From Thermoflavifilum aggregans (GTDB lineage: Bacteria > Bacteroidota > Bacteroidia > Chitinophagales > Chitinophagaceae): DNA of 64,000 bases. The position numbers and the translations under genes are program-made. The stretch covers positions 806,001-870,000 of the forward strand of contig NZ_PGFG01000001.1 in NCBI RefSeq assembly GCF_002797735.1, written 5' to 3'. The notes beneath the pieces are model-generated. The model was not told the DNA's origin, searched no databases, and saw only the letters and a program-made list of their open reading frames with translations. Below are positions 35,259-45,189 of the stretch, piece after piece; positions within the stretch are counted from its first letter, which is position 1; each line of letters opens with the position of its first letter.

Positions 35259-35912
35259 TTATTGTTTATCATTTTGATCTTTTGATTTAACCCGGGTCAA
35301 AAAACTATCCGAAGAATTTCGGTAATAAACGTAGGTTGGTGCATCTATTTTTACGACAGTAAAGCGGGCAGATGCTCTTTCCAGAAAATCGGCATCAGGA
35401 AATAAAACCGGCCTGTATCCTCCTAATATTTCCCAAACTTTGCGCTTCATGAAAAAGGTCGCTCCGATGGCACAATCCTTTAGATGAATATTCCGGGAAG
35501 GATTATGCCGGTCAGGCACCCAGAAATCTTCTTCCCGACCGATCAATGTAGCCGTAGAATGCAGCAGATCCGTTTCGGGATGTGCCAGAATGTAATCCAC
35601 ACGAATTTGCAAATGATCCGGCTGGTAAGCATCATCTGAATCCAGAAAGGTAATCCATGTGCCCTGAGCTGCACGGATACCCGTATTCCAGGTATCAGCA
35701 ATACCGGTATGTGATTTTTGAATCAGTTGTACATGGCGAAATAATGAAGCATATTTTTTCACAATTTCAAATGAACCATCTGTACTTCCATCATCCACAG
35801 CAATCCATTCGAAATCCTGAAATTGTTGCCGGAGCAAGGATTCAATTGCCCTGGGCAAAGTACTTCTTCGGTTATAAACGGCTGTAATTACACTCACCAG
35901 GGGAATTTGCAT
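35259..35912 (-). CDS. family 2 glycosyltransferase
   Basis: A 217-residue GT-A-fold glycosyltransferase. The N terminus VSVITAVYNRRSTLPRAIES, the nucleotide-sugar motif VDDGSTDGS and the metal-binding DSDD (TFLDSDDAYQPDH) are intact. It is short and has no membrane helices or second domain. It may act on lipopolysaccharide or exopolysaccharide; donor and acceptor are unknown. It stands alone between two rightward units. Confidence 0.9.
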   Translation of the reverse strand: MQIPLVSVITAVYNRRSTLPRAIESLLRQQFQDFEWIAVDDGSTDGSFEIVKKYASLFRHVQLIQKSHTGIADTWNTGIRAAQGTWITFLDSDDAYQPDHLQIRVDYILAHPETDLLHSTATLIGREEDFWVPDRHNPSRNIHLKDCAIGATFFMKRKVWEILGGYRPVLFPDADFLERASARFTVVKIDAPTYVYYRNSSDSFLTRVKSKDQNDKQ

Positions 35913-35964
35913 CTTCGCTTGTTTGATGCTAAATTTAAACTGTTTTGCTTAAAACCCTATTCAC

Positions 35965-36915
35965 ATGTTATTTCCTGACCAGATGCGGACATTGCTAACC
36001 TTCAGCCGGAACCAGCGCAAAGCTATGTTGGTCATCTTTCTGCTTATAGGTATAAGCATGTTGTTTCCTTTGCTTATTACCAAGCTTTATCCCGAACAGC
36101 CACTGGTAGTGGAAATGATCACCAGCGATTCACTTCACATACAAATGAATCATTTACTTCAAACATCTGCCCAAAAGAAGTTCTCAACTTCAGGATCCTA
36201 TCAGTTGTTTTATTTTGATCCAAATAAAGCAACACTTGAAGATTGGTTGAGGTTGGGTATACCCAGCCGCACAGCCCTTGTCATTCTTCATTATCGGGAA
36301 AAAGGTGGACGTTTTCGGAAGAAAGAGGACTTAATGAAAATTTACGGATTTCAGCAGGCCGATTATCAACGCCTGGCTCCTTATGTGCGAATCGGCGATA
36401 AAACGAATGATTCCGCAAAGCATGTCCAGATGCCGGTTATAACCGCTTCTGCAGGAACATACATCAATCAAAAACAAACTTCATTTCGGCAAAAGATTGA
36501 ACTGAACAGTGCGGATACACTGCTGTTGATGCAGTTACCGGGTATCGGATCAGCGTATGCCAGACATATCATTCGTTACAGGGAGCGATTGGGCGGTTTT
36601 TATGCGGTTGATCAGTTAAAGGAAATATCTCATATCCCTGATTCCATCATCCAGCGTGTACTTCCATGGGTTAGCATTGATACAGGTTTGATTCGCCCGA
36701 TGGATCTGAATACAGTTCAGCTGGGAGAGTTAGCTATTCATCCGTACGTTGGCTATGCACTTGCCAGGTTAATTATTGCCTATCGTGAACAACATGGCCC
36801 ATACCGGGAAATAGCTGATTTGCAGAAACTGGTGTTGGTCAACGAGCAGATTTATCGTAAACTTGTTCATTATTTAGTGGTCAATCCTGTTAAACATGCA
36901 TCTCGATCTCAATGA
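35965..36915 (+). CDS. membrane-anchored protein with three helix-hairpin-helix repeats
   Basis: A 316-residue protein with one membrane helix near residues 20-42 and three ComEA-type helix-hairpin-helix repeats outside it, at about 85-145 ([17 protein letters not shown]), 180-240 ([18 protein letters not shown]) and 245-305 ([18 protein letters not shown]). The middle repeat has the canonical PGIG turn; the others have IPSR and PYVG. ComEA binds DNA in competence, so DNA binding is possible, though not shown. Its last 20 bases overlap the acyl-CoA dehydrogenase gene. Confidence 0.85.
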   Translation: MLFPDQMRTLLTFSRNQRKAMLVIFLLIGISMLFPLLITKLYPEQPLVVEMITSDSLHIQMNHLLQTSAQKKFSTSGSYQLFYFDPNKATLEDWLRLGIPSRTALVILHYREKGGRFRKKEDLMKIYGFQQADYQRLAPYVRIGDKTNDSAKHVQMPVITASAGTYINQKQTSFRQKIELNSADTLLLMQLPGIGSAYARHIIRYRERLGGFYAVDQLKEISHIPDSIIQRVLPWVSIDTGLIRPMDLNTVQLGELAIHPYVGYALARLIIAYREQHGPYREIADLQKLVLVNEQIYRKLVHYLVVNPVKHASRSQ

Positions 36916-38056
36916 ATTTCAGCTTCAGATAGCTGAAACCTTCCGTGAATTTGCCCAAAAGAGAATCCAGCCACACGTCATGGAATGGGATGAAGGGCAG
37001 CATTTCCCACGCGATTTGTTTCGGGAGCTTGGCGCTATGGGTGCCATGGGTGTGTTGGTGCCTGCACAATATGGAGGCAGTGGATTGGGCTATGTGGAAT
37101 ATGTACTCATTGTCCGTGAGCTGGCAAAAGTATGCGGAGCGGTAGCGCTGAGTGTAGCAGCCCATAACTCGCTGTGCACAGGGCATATTCTGCAATTCGG
37201 CAATGAGTTCCAGAAACAGAAATATTTGCCCAAACTGGCGAGTGGTGAATGGCTGGGTGCCTGGGGGCTTACAGAGGCTAATACAGGTTCGGATGCTTTG
37301 CATATGAAGACCACGGCTCGCCAGGATGGAAATGACTGGTTACTGGAAGGCACCAAATCCTGGATTACTCACGGACAATCAGCAGATGTGGCCGTGGTGA
37401 TGGCCCGTACCGGAGAACCTGGAGACAGCCATGGGATTAGTGCGTTTATTGTGGAAAGAGGTACGCCGGGTTTCCGGGGAGGGAAAAAAGAAAATAAGCT
37501 GGGCATGCGTGCATCTGAAACCGCAGAAATGATTTTTGAGCGATGCCGGGTGCCTGCCGAAAATCTGCTTGGTCAGCTGCATGAAGGCTTTGTTCAGGCA
37601 CTTCAGGTGCTGGATGGTGGTCGCATATCCATTGCTGCACTCTCACTGGGTATTGCCGAAGGAGCTTATGAAGCAGCAAAGAACTATGCACAGGTAAGGC
37701 ATCAATTTAATCAGCCTATTGCCAATTTTCAGGGTATTGCTTTTAAATTGGCCGATATGGCCACGCAGATACAGGCGGCCGAATTGCTTGTGCTGGAAGC
37801 TGCAGCCCGCAAGGATGCAGGTGAAAAAATCACCCAGCTTGCTGCCATGGCCAAATATTATGCCTCCGAACTGGCTGTGCAGGTGGCTACAGATGCGGTT
37901 CAGATTTTTGGAGCCTATGGATATACCAAAGACTATCCTGCCGAAAAATTTTACCGCGATGCCAAACTCTGCACCATAGGGGAGGGAACGTCTGAAATCC
38001 AAAAAATCGTGATTGCGAGAGAGGCCCTGAAAGTTATAGATAGCATAGCCGGTTAG
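36896..38056 (+). CDS. acyl-CoA dehydrogenase
   Basis: A 386-residue FAD enzyme that oxidises acyl-CoA to the trans-2-enoyl form. The FAD segment is [12 protein letters not shown], and the catalytic glutamate lies in IGEGTSEIQ near the C terminus, the position used by short-chain and branched-chain members. Length is standard. The short/branched-chain class is likely but the exact substrate is not clear. It overlaps the preceding gene by 20 bases and shares a TTAG double stop with the small gene on the other strand. Confidence 0.93.
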   Translation: MHLDLNEFQLQIAETFREFAQKRIQPHVMEWDEGQHFPRDLFRELGAMGAMGVLVPAQYGGSGLGYVEYVLIVRELAKVCGAVALSVAAHNSLCTGHILQFGNEFQKQKYLPKLASGEWLGAWGLTEANTGSDALHMKTTARQDGNDWLLEGTKSWITHGQSADVAVVMARTGEPGDSHGISAFIVERGTPGFRGGKKENKLGMRASETAEMIFERCRVPAENLLGQLHEGFVQALQVLDGGRISIAALSLGIAEGAYEAAKNYAQVRHQFNQPIANFQGIAFKLADMATQIQAAELLVLEAAARKDAGEKITQLAAMAKYYASELAVQVATDAVQIFGAYGYTKDYPAEKFYRDAKLCTIGEGTSEIQKIVIAREALKVIDSIAG

Positions 38057-38247
38057 AAAGCCTCTTCATCGGATTCGGCGGTTTGATTTTCCTTGTTTTG
38101 CATCATACCCATCATTTTTTTTACCTGCCCCTGAAGGAAAGGCGGTACCCGATCACTTACATAATTCCATAGCACTTCCAGCGTTTTGCGTGCTTGTTCT
38201 TCGGTGAGGCCTGCTTCCTGCTTGAGTTTTTCAATTAATTCTTCCAC
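38053..38247 (-). CDS. small helical protein, unknown function
   Basis: A 64-residue acidic protein from GTG 38247 ([29 protein letters not shown]), predicted all-helical with a Met-rich segment and an acidic tail. An in-frame TTG at 38289 would add 14 residues. The GTG lies two bases after TTCATTTG, one mismatch from the -7 consensus. Similar short proteins occur in Bacteroidota; I do not recognise a function. It shares four bases with the acyl-CoA dehydrogenase stop. Confidence 0.6.
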   Translation of the reverse strand: MEELIEKLKQEAGLTEEQARKTLEVLWNYVSDRVPPFLQGQVKKMMGMMQNKENQTAESDEEAF

Positions 38248-38334
38248 AGCAAATGAATTAAGATGTGAAAAATAAATAGACGGCGCCAAACTTAAGCTAA
38301 TTTTCTATCTTTTTGCTACACAGTTGCAAAGATT

Positions 38335-38364
38335 AAAAAAAATGCCTGGCGCAAGGCCAGGCAT
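38335..38364 (-). terminator. terminator of the OmpA-like gene
   Basis: Arms 38342-38350 and 38356-38364 form a perfect 9-bp GC-rich stem with a five-base loop. Read leftward, it runs into eight T residues, an intrinsic terminator 28 bases after the OmpA-like stop codon. Confidence 0.92.
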
Positions 38365-38391
38365 GGTATGGATTAGCAAAAAGCCTCTACC

Positions 38392-40047
38392 TTATTTGGA
38401 CCTCCGGAGATTAGGATGAGGAGGCGGAGTCATATTCGGACCGTTATCGGCCGGAGTAGCAGCCCTCAGATCAACTGCATTCAGATCGCCCGGAACACCG
38501 CTGTACTGGAAGATAAAGCGGTCGGGGCTGATGCCTAATTTTTGAGTCATGTAGGTAATAACAGCATTGACCCGATCCCATGCCAGTTGTTCGCTGGCTT
38601 TGGAGGCCTGAGCGTGGCCGGTAACTACTACTTTGCAATCCGGATTTTGCCGCATTTGATTGGCTACATTGTCGAGCAGGAATTGCTGATCGCGGCTGAT
38701 AGTAACCGAATTGCCACGGAACACGATGCTGGGCAATGAAGTCAGGTTACATGTGGGTTTCACATATCCGGCAAAGCAGGTGGAGTCGGGGCATGGGCAT
38801 TTGCCTACGCCATCAGCATCCACAGGCTGGCAATAGGTGGGTGTAATAAGTTGCTTGTCTTTATAGTCAGGAACACCATCGCCATCTGTATCAAGCGGAC
38901 AGCCGTGTACGTCAACAGGTACACCTGCTGGTGTATTGGGACATTTGTCGAACTGATCGGTTACACCATCGCCATCTGCATCAGGCAACACCGGCGTGGG
39001 GATTTTCATGTGACGGGGCGAATTCAGCTCGCTGTATGCATAGTTGAGCGGATTCATCCACCACAGCGGTTCTACACGACGGGAAGCATTACCCAGCGCA
39101 ATGCTCAGGTTTACAGAGGTGTAGGAAACCAGATCTTTATCAGGTGTGAGCACACCTCCTGCACCTAAATATTTTCCATCCAGATAATCATCAAAAGGTA
39201 AGGTAAATTTCTGTTCGAGCGCAAGAGAAACCCGCTTGCTGAGCTTGAAATCCACACCTGCACCTAAATCCAGGCTATGACGCCACTGGCGATGACCAGG
39301 AGTGTTGTTGCCGAAGTTTTGCTGGCGTGATTGGGTAGTGGCATCCGTTTCATAGCTGCCATCCAGATAATTCTTCAGCGCTTTCCGAATATCTTTCCGG
39401 GATGCGGAGAAATTGATGGAAGAATAATTGTATGGATTACCATTGGCATCCAGCGCATCAATTTTGGTTTGATAAGAGAAAATAGAATAACCGGCTAAAG
39501 CGTAAAAGTCAACTTTGTTTTGTGCCTTGTGAAAAGCGATGTTGTTTAAAGAAGCAATCAGGTCCAAAGATCCCTGATAGGCAATAGATTTAAAATTGGC
39601 TACATAGGTGGTGAGTCCGGCTGCAGCATATTTTGCAGCTACGGGACCAGGCAGATTCTGAATGGGAGTTCCATTACGATAGTCAAGTCCTTTTGCCTGA
39701 CCATAGTTCAAGCCGGCACGCAGAGAAAATGTGTAGCCCAGAGACTTCCTTAAAGAAGCACCTACACCCCATCCAAGTTGAAAAGGCACATCACTGATGT
39801 AATTAAATTCTCCAGCGTTGATACCCAGCACCCACATATCGCGTGGTTTGGCCGGATAAATGGATTCATTGTTCAAAAAACTACGCTGTTGTGCCTGCCT
39901 GGATGGCGGAATAAAGGCAGTATCCAGGTAATTGTAACCTCCTGCCATCGTGCCGGAGGATGTAGCAGGGGCATTTTGTGCCCATACTGCTGAAGCGCCT
40001 AACAGACTGAATAAGCCGGTTAGAACGAGGTACTTTTTGCTTGCCAT
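38392..40047 (-). CDS. OmpA-family outer membrane protein with type 3 repeats
   Basis: A 551-residue exported protein. A signal peptide (about 1-23) is followed by an N-terminal beta-barrel-like region (to about 330), calcium-binding thrombospondin type 3 repeats (DADGDGVTDQFDKCP, DTDGDGVPDYKDK) and an OmpA C-terminal domain. In that domain the usual GHTD reads GHAQ, losing the Asp that binds diaminopimelate, while the later arginine (WDRVNAV) is kept. It has a strong promoter and a strong terminator, suggesting high expression as a major porin-like or structural protein. Confidence 0.9.
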   Translation of the reverse strand: MASKKYLVLTGLFSLLGASAVWAQNAPATSSGTMAGGYNYLDTAFIPPSRQAQQRSFLNNESIYPAKPRDMWVLGINAGEFNYISDVPFQLGWGVGASLRKSLGYTFSLRAGLNYGQAKGLDYRNGTPIQNLPGPVAAKYAAAGLTTYVANFKSIAYQGSLDLIASLNNIAFHKAQNKVDFYALAGYSIFSYQTKIDALDANGNPYNYSSINFSASRKDIRKALKNYLDGSYETDATTQSRQQNFGNNTPGHRQWRHSLDLGAGVDFKLSKRVSLALEQKFTLPFDDYLDGKYLGAGGVLTPDKDLVSYTSVNLSIALGNASRRVEPLWWMNPLNYAYSELNSPRHMKIPTPVLPDADGDGVTDQFDKCPNTPAGVPVDVHGCPLDTDGDGVPDYKDKQLITPTYCQPVDADGVGKCPCPDSTCFAGYVKPTCNLTSLPSIVFRGNSVTISRDQQFLLDNVANQMRQNPDCKVVVTGHAQASKASEQLAWDRVNAVITYMTQKLGISPDRFIFQYSGVPGDLNAVDLRAATPADNGPNMTPPPHPNLRRSK

Positions 40048-40107
40048 AGGTAAGTGTTTTAATGAACAGATTATGAAAAAAATTTTTATTTAACAACCTA
40101 ATTTCGG

Positions 40108-40139
40108 CAAAGATAGATATTAGGCCATGAAAGTACAAA
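40108..40139 (-). promoter_or_regulatory. strong promoter of the OmpA-like gene (TTTG-N20-TATCTTTG)
   Basis: On the minus strand, TTTG (40136-40139) and TATCTTTG (40108-40115) are 20 bases apart, a full match to the Bacteroidota -33/-7 promoter. The leader is about 55 bases. It is the best promoter in the window. Confidence 0.8.
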
Positions 40140-40247
40140 ATTTTCTTATGTCTGATAACATTTTTTTAGGTTGTTCAAACAAGTCTTTCCATATATGGCT
40201 TGTACAGATATTTGAAAGACAAACAAAAATAGTTCCAATTTTCTGAA

Positions 40248-40255
40248 TACTTTTG
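40248..40255 (+). promoter_or_regulatory. -7 promoter element (TACTTTTG) before the polyprenyl synthase gene
   Basis: An exact TAnnTTTG match, 26 bases before ATG 40282. No clear -33 element. Confidence 0.5.
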
Positions 40256-40281
40256 TTTTCCCAGCTGTTAACGATTTGCTC

Positions 40282-41253
40282 ATGGAGAACATGCAGGCTA
40301 TCCGACGGGTAATTGAAAAAGAATTGCAGGAGTTTGAACTGTGTTTTACGCAAGCTGTACGAAGCCAAGTGCCGCTTCTCGATCGTATCATGCAATATAT
40401 TGTAAAACATAAAGGCAAGCAGATACGCCCCATGTTTGTAATTTTTTCAGCCAGGCTGGCAGGACCAGTTAATATGGCTACATACAGGGCTGCAGCGCTT
40501 GTGGAACTGTTGCATACTGCCACACTTGTGCACGATGATGTGGTGGATGACGCAAATGAAAGAAGAGGTATATTTTCCATTAATGCTTTATGGAAGAATA
40601 AAATTGCTGTGCTGGTGGGTGATTATCTGCTTTCCAAAGGCTTGTTGCTTTCCCTCGATCACGGTGATTATGAAGTGCTGCAAATCCTCTCAGAAGCCGT
40701 AAAGCGAATGAGTGAAAGTGAATTGTTGCAAATGGAAAAAACCCGTCATCTGGATATGGAAGAAGCGGTGTATTTTGATATCATTCGCGGTAAAACGGCT
40801 TCTCTGCTTTCAGCAGCATGCAGTGTGGGTATTTATTCCGTAAGCCATGATCCACAACTTACGCAGCAGATGAAGGCTTTTGGTGAAAAGGTGGGTATGG
40901 CTTTCCAGATTAAAGATGATTTATTTGATTATGGACAGGCTTCTGTGGGTAAGCCTATTGGTCATGATCTGCGCGATAAAAAAATTACCCTGCCCCTGAT
41001 ATATGCCCTCCGGAAAGCCTCTCCTGCACAAAAACGCAGAATGATCCATCTGATCAAACATGAATACCGGAACAGAAAAAAAATTCAGGAGGTCATACAA
41101 TTTGTTATTGATACGGGTGGTATTGAATATGCTCGGCAGCAGATGTTTGCCTTTCGCGATGAAGCTTTTCAGATTCTTCATACATTTCCAGATGAACCCG
41201 TTCGCCGTGGTCTGGAAGCCCTTGTGAGGTTTACTACGGATCGCGAATATTGA
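40282..41253 (+). CDS. all-trans polyprenyl diphosphate synthase
   Basis: A 323-residue trans-isoprenyl diphosphate synthase that makes the side chain of menaquinone, the respiratory quinone expected here. The first aspartate-rich motif DDVVD is at 85-89 and the second DDLFD at 212-216, both binding Mg-diphosphate. The residues before the first motif are small, favouring a long chain (hepta- to octaprenyl), which is inference. ATG 40282 is used; TTG 40276 and ATG 40291 are alternatives. Confidence 0.93.
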   Translation: MENMQAIRRVIEKELQEFELCFTQAVRSQVPLLDRIMQYIVKHKGKQIRPMFVIFSARLAGPVNMATYRAAALVELLHTATLVHDDVVDDANERRGIFSINALWKNKIAVLVGDYLLSKGLLLSLDHGDYEVLQILSEAVKRMSESELLQMEKTRHLDMEEAVYFDIIRGKTASLLSAACSVGIYSVSHDPQLTQQMKAFGEKVGMAFQIKDDLFDYGQASVGKPIGHDLRDKKITLPLIYALRKASPAQKRRMIHLIKHEYRNRKKIQEVIQFVIDTGGIEYARQQMFAFRDEAFQILHTFPDEPVRRGLEALVRFTTDREY

Positions 41254-41277
41254 TGAATCTGTAACATCTGTTTCCCG

Positions 41278-43041
41278 ATGACAGGAAATATTTTACCGAA
41301 ACGATGGATACAGAGAACCATTGATGCACAACATCCTTTATGGCCTGCTGTAGCTGCTTTGCAGCAGCAGTTGGGCATAAAGCCTTTATGGTGTCAATTG
41401 CTTGTGCAACGGGGCATTACAAGCTATGAAGAAGCTTATTGTTTTTTCAGACCTTCATTTGAGCATATACATAATCCCTTTCTTATGCCTGATATGCACC
41501 GTGTTTGCAATCGTATTCGTCAGGCTATTCAAGACAGGGAACCTATCCTTGTTTTTGGTGATTATGATGTGGATGGTACTACATCGGTGGCGATTCTGTA
41601 TGACTATCTGCAGCGATGCGGTGCAACACTGAATTTTGATATCCCTGATAGACTGAAGGAAGGGTATGGCCTATCAAAAGCAGCTGTGGATCGAGCCATA
41701 CAATCGCATACACGATTGCTGATTACGCTTGATTGTGGCATGAAAGATTTATCTTCCATTGATTATGCGAATCAGGCCGGGATAGATGTAATTGTGTGTG
41801 ATCATCATTTGCAGGGTACATCATTACCAAATGCTTATGGTATCTTAAATCCATTGTTGAATCATCATTCTGGTCAGACATATCCTTATCGCGATTTATC
41901 AGCCTGCGGAATTACGTTTAAGTTAATTCAGGCTTTGCAGGCCGAAATGAAAATCAATATCAATATTGAGGATTATCTGGATCGTGTGGCACTCAGCATT
42001 GCCGCAGATATTGTACCGCTGACAGGTGAAAACCGGACTTTACTGGCTTTGGGTTTGAAGCAAATCAATACAAATCCTTCCACGGGTTTGCAGGCCTTGA
42101 TAGAAGTGAGCGGATTGTCGCGCCAGGCTCAGCGGTCAATCGGCATACGTGAATTGGGATTTATATTGGCGCCCCGTGTTAATGCAGCCGGGCGGATGAA
42201 AGATGCGCATACAGCTGTGCAATTGTTTATGGAAAAAGATCTGCAAAGAGCTAGGGAGCTGGCTGCTGAGCTGCATCAGCGAAACCAGCAGCGCATGGAA
42301 AATGATCGATCCATAGCTCAAGAAGCCAGGGATTGGATCGAAAACCATCCGGAAGAAAAGAATCGGAAAACAATTGTGGTTTATCAGCCGCACTGGCATA
42401 AAGGTGTGATCGGTATCGTTGCATCCAGGTTGGTGGAATGGTATTTTAAACCTACCGTTGTGCTTACAGCTGCTGATGATCAACAGCTGGCAGGATCAGC
42501 CCGTTCCGTACCGGGTTATAATCTGTATCAGGCAATTGATGCCTGCGGACATTTGCTGGAAAGATACGGAGGTCATGATTATGCAGCAGGCCTGGTTATG
42601 GAAGCTCGTCAACTGAAAGCTTTCAGAGAAACATTTGAAGAAGTGGTTTCTTCCACTATTCAGGAAGAACAGCTTATGCCGGCATTGTATATTGATGCTA
42701 TCATATGTCCCGATGATATTACTGAATCATTTATCAGGATGTTGAAACAATTTGAACCATTTGGCATGGACAATGAGCCTCCCGTATTTCTCATGCGCAA
42801 CATCACGGCTGTCACAAATATTCAGCCGGTGAAAAATGAACATCTTAAGTTTCAGATTCAGCGAAAGGCTCATACACCGCTGGAAGCTGTGGGCTTTCAG
42901 ATGGCTGATTATTTCGATTTATTCAGGCAGCAGAAGCCGATAGATATTTGTTTTACAATTGAAGAAAATTACTGGAACGGGCAAGCTTCCGTTCAGCTGA
43001 AGTTGCTGGATATGCGCATCAGCCATAAGTCAGCCCGGTAA
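41278..43041 (+). CDS. recJ: single-stranded-DNA-specific exonuclease RecJ
   Basis: RecJ degrades single-stranded DNA 5' to 3' in recombination and mismatch repair. The 587-residue protein has the DHH-family motifs DYDVDGT (95-101), D152 (LDCGM) and D175-H176-H177 (CDHHLQG), the DHHA1 glycine-rich motif GGHDYAAG, and a C-terminal OB-fold. Length is typical. It follows the polyprenyl synthase by 24 bases. Its end overlaps DUF983 by 12 bases on the other strand. Confidence 0.96.
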   Translation: MTGNILPKRWIQRTIDAQHPLWPAVAALQQQLGIKPLWCQLLVQRGITSYEEAYCFFRPSFEHIHNPFLMPDMHRVCNRIRQAIQDREPILVFGDYDVDGTTSVAILYDYLQRCGATLNFDIPDRLKEGYGLSKAAVDRAIQSHTRLLITLDCGMKDLSSIDYANQAGIDVIVCDHHLQGTSLPNAYGILNPLLNHHSGQTYPYRDLSACGITFKLIQALQAEMKININIEDYLDRVALSIAADIVPLTGENRTLLALGLKQINTNPSTGLQALIEVSGLSRQAQRSIGIRELGFILAPRVNAAGRMKDAHTAVQLFMEKDLQRARELAAELHQRNQQRMENDRSIAQEARDWIENHPEEKNRKTIVVYQPHWHKGVIGIVASRLVEWYFKPTVVLTAADDQQLAGSARSVPGYNLYQAIDACGHLLERYGGHDYAAGLVMEARQLKAFRETFEEVVSSTIQEEQLMPALYIDAIICPDDITESFIRMLKQFEPFGMDNEPPVFLMRNITAVTNIQPVKNEHLKFQIQRKAHTPLEAVGFQMADYFDLFRQQKPIDICFTIEENYWNGQASVQLKLLDMRISHKSAR

Positions 43042-43479
43042 ATTATGATCTCCCACGGACACATGATGAGTTTCGTGCGGATCATAATGCACAAAGAAAC
43101 TTAAATACAAAACTCTGGATAAGCGCATCAGATAAGGCATGGCAATCAACACAATAGCAGCATTGATTAGCAACCAATACAGGATGCTGTTATCTTTCCA
43201 GCTAATGCCAAAAAAAATCCAATACCAGGCAAGATTAAATGCAGATAAAGCTACACTTAAAGCATAACTTACATAACCTGTTCCATACCAGAAGCCGGTT
43301 TCTAACTCGGTTTTCTGTCCGCACACCGGGCAATGTTCATGCATATCCAAGGTGTGTTTCAGGTTATATGGATTGGGAGTGCGAAATAAAAATCCCTTTC
43401 TGCACCTCGGGCATTTCAGATGAAGGATAGCATACAAGTAGCCGGGATGGTGTGCTGACGTAGAACGTGAAGGTTTCAT
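43030..43479 (-). CDS. DUF983 zinc-ribbon membrane protein
   Basis: A 149-residue protein with two CxxC pairs (CPRC, CPVC) forming a zinc ribbon near the N terminus, then two or three membrane helices. It matches DUF983. Some family members sit with cytochrome oxidase assembly genes; no such genes are here. Its promoter is a TACCTTTG element 25 bases before the start. Confidence 0.88.
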   Translation of the reverse strand: MKPSRSTSAHHPGYLYAILHLKCPRCRKGFLFRTPNPYNLKHTLDMHEHCPVCGQKTELETGFWYGTGYVSYALSVALSAFNLAWYWIFFGISWKDNSILYWLLINAAIVLIAMPYLMRLSRVLYLSFFVHYDPHETHHVSVGDHNLPG

Positions 43480-43504
43480 TTCTGCAAATAAGCCATTCTG
43501 GTTG

Positions 43505-43512
43505 CAAAGGTA
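43505..43512 (-). promoter_or_regulatory. -7 promoter element (TACCTTTG) before the DUF983 gene
   Basis: An exact TAnnTTTG match on the minus strand, 25 bases before ATG 43479. Confidence 0.5.
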
Positions 43513-43563
43513 TGATTTGCTAGCTTCAGACAGTTGTCATATTTTTCATTGCTTTAAGCACTT

Positions 43564-45123
43564 TTATGCGCCCCAGTTTTCCCGATCCAGGCTGCGATAT
43601 TGAATAGCTTCAGCTACATGTTGAATCTGGATATTTTCAGATTCTTCCAGATCAGCAATAGTACGGGCTACCTTCAGGATGCGGTCGTAAGCTCTTGCGG
43701 ATAGATGAAGTCTTTCCATGGCTGTTTTCAGCAACTGCATGCCGGCCTGCGGAATAATACAATATTTTTTCAGTAAGGTGCTGTTGATCTGAGCATTGCA
43801 ATAAATGCCCGGATAGTCCTGATATCGTTGTTGCTGAATCTGCCTAGCCCGAATAACTCTTTCGCGGATGGATGTACTTTTTTCGGTTTCCTGGGAGGAA
43901 GAAAGCTGAAGGAAGGGAACGGGTGTAACTTCCACGTGCAGATCAATTCTGTCGAGCAGGGGGCCTGAAATGCGGCTCAGGTATTTCTGTACGGCACCGG
44001 GCGGGCAGGTGCATGCTTTTTCCGGATGGTTAAAATAGCCGCAGGGACAGGGATTCATAGAGGCTACAAGCATGAAACTGGCTGGAAATTCAATGGCTAC
44101 CTTGGCACGTGAAATGGTGACTCTCCGTTCCTCCAGGGGCTGTCGCAATACTTCCAGTACCGATCGTTTGAATTCGGGCAATTCATCCAGAAATAATACA
44201 CCGTTATGTGCCAGCGAAATCTCACCCGGCTGGGGAATGCTGCCACCGCCCACCAGCGCCGTATCGCTGATGGTATGGTGGGGTGCACGAAAAGGACGAT
44301 GGGCAATTAGGGTGGCATCAACAGGCAGTTTGCCAGCAACCGAATGAATTTTCGTTGTTTCTAGTGCTTCCTGCAGGGTAAGAGGAGGCAGGATGGTGGG
44401 CAAACGCTTGGCCAGCATGGTTTTCCCGGCTCCGGGCGGACCAATCAGAATCACATTATGCCCGCCTGCCGCAGCAATTTCCATGGCTCTTTTGATATGT
44501 TCTTGCCCTTTTACATCACTAAAATCTTCCGCAAATGTTTGCTGGGCATGGAAAAATTCTTCCCTTGTGTCAATTTTCAAAGGTTCGGGATGTGTTTTCC
44601 CTTCCAGAAAATCGACCACTTCTTTGATGTGTGACATGCCATATACTTCCAGGCGATTCACCATGGCGGCTTCCCGTGCATTCTGACGGGGCAGGATAAA
44701 GCCTTTGAATTGTTCCTTTCGTGCCTGAATGGCGATGGGGAGTGCACCGCGGATGGGTTGCAGGGATCCATCGAGCGACAATTCACCCATGATGACATAT
44801 TGGGAAAGTATACCCTGACCGCCTTCCAGTTCATTGGCCAGCATTTGTCCGGAAGCCGCCAGAATACCGATGGCAATTGGTAAATCATATGCCGAGCCGG
44901 CTTTCTTGATATCAGCAGGAGCCATGTTTACCACCACGCGCATGCGAGGCATCCTGAATCCGCTGTTTTTCAGTGCGGCTTCAATGCGTTGCTGGCTTTC
45001 TTTTACTGCATTATCGGGTAAGCCAACCATGAAGTATTTCATGCCTTGCGTAACATCAACTTCGATGGTGATGGTGATGGCATCAATACCATGCACCGCA
45101 CTGCCAAAGGTTTTTACCAGCAT
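43564..45123 (-). CDS. YifB/ComM-family Mg-chelatase-like AAA+ ATPase
   Basis: A 519-residue AAA+ protein of the YifB/ComM family. ComM is a hexameric helicase that promotes branch migration during natural transformation. A Lon-substrate-like N-terminal domain ([19 protein letters not shown]) precedes Walker A GPPGAGKT at 228-235 and Walker [10 protein letters not shown], with a zinc-binding cysteine cluster in [17 protein letters not shown]. Natural competence is possible but not shown; the HHH protein at 36 kb is the only other hint in the window. Confidence 0.93.
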   Translation of the reverse strand: MLVKTFGSAVHGIDAITITIEVDVTQGMKYFMVGLPDNAVKESQQRIEAALKNSGFRMPRMRVVVNMAPADIKKAGSAYDLPIAIGILAASGQMLANELEGGQGILSQYVIMGELSLDGSLQPIRGALPIAIQARKEQFKGFILPRQNAREAAMVNRLEVYGMSHIKEVVDFLEGKTHPEPLKIDTREEFFHAQQTFAEDFSDVKGQEHIKRAMEIAAAGGHNVILIGPPGAGKTMLAKRLPTILPPLTLQEALETTKIHSVAGKLPVDATLIAHRPFRAPHHTISDTALVGGGSIPQPGEISLAHNGVLFLDELPEFKRSVLEVLRQPLEERRVTISRAKVAIEFPASFMLVASMNPCPCGYFNHPEKACTCPPGAVQKYLSRISGPLLDRIDLHVEVTPVPFLQLSSSQETEKSTSIRERVIRARQIQQQRYQDYPGIYCNAQINSTLLKKYCIIPQAGMQLLKTAMERLHLSARAYDRILKVARTIADLEESENIQIQHVAEAIQYRSLDRENWGA

Positions 45124-45189
45124 GTGATAGGGTTTATCAGGTTGAAATTACATATTCGTCATTATATCTGCAAGCTGGTAGAACCTTCA

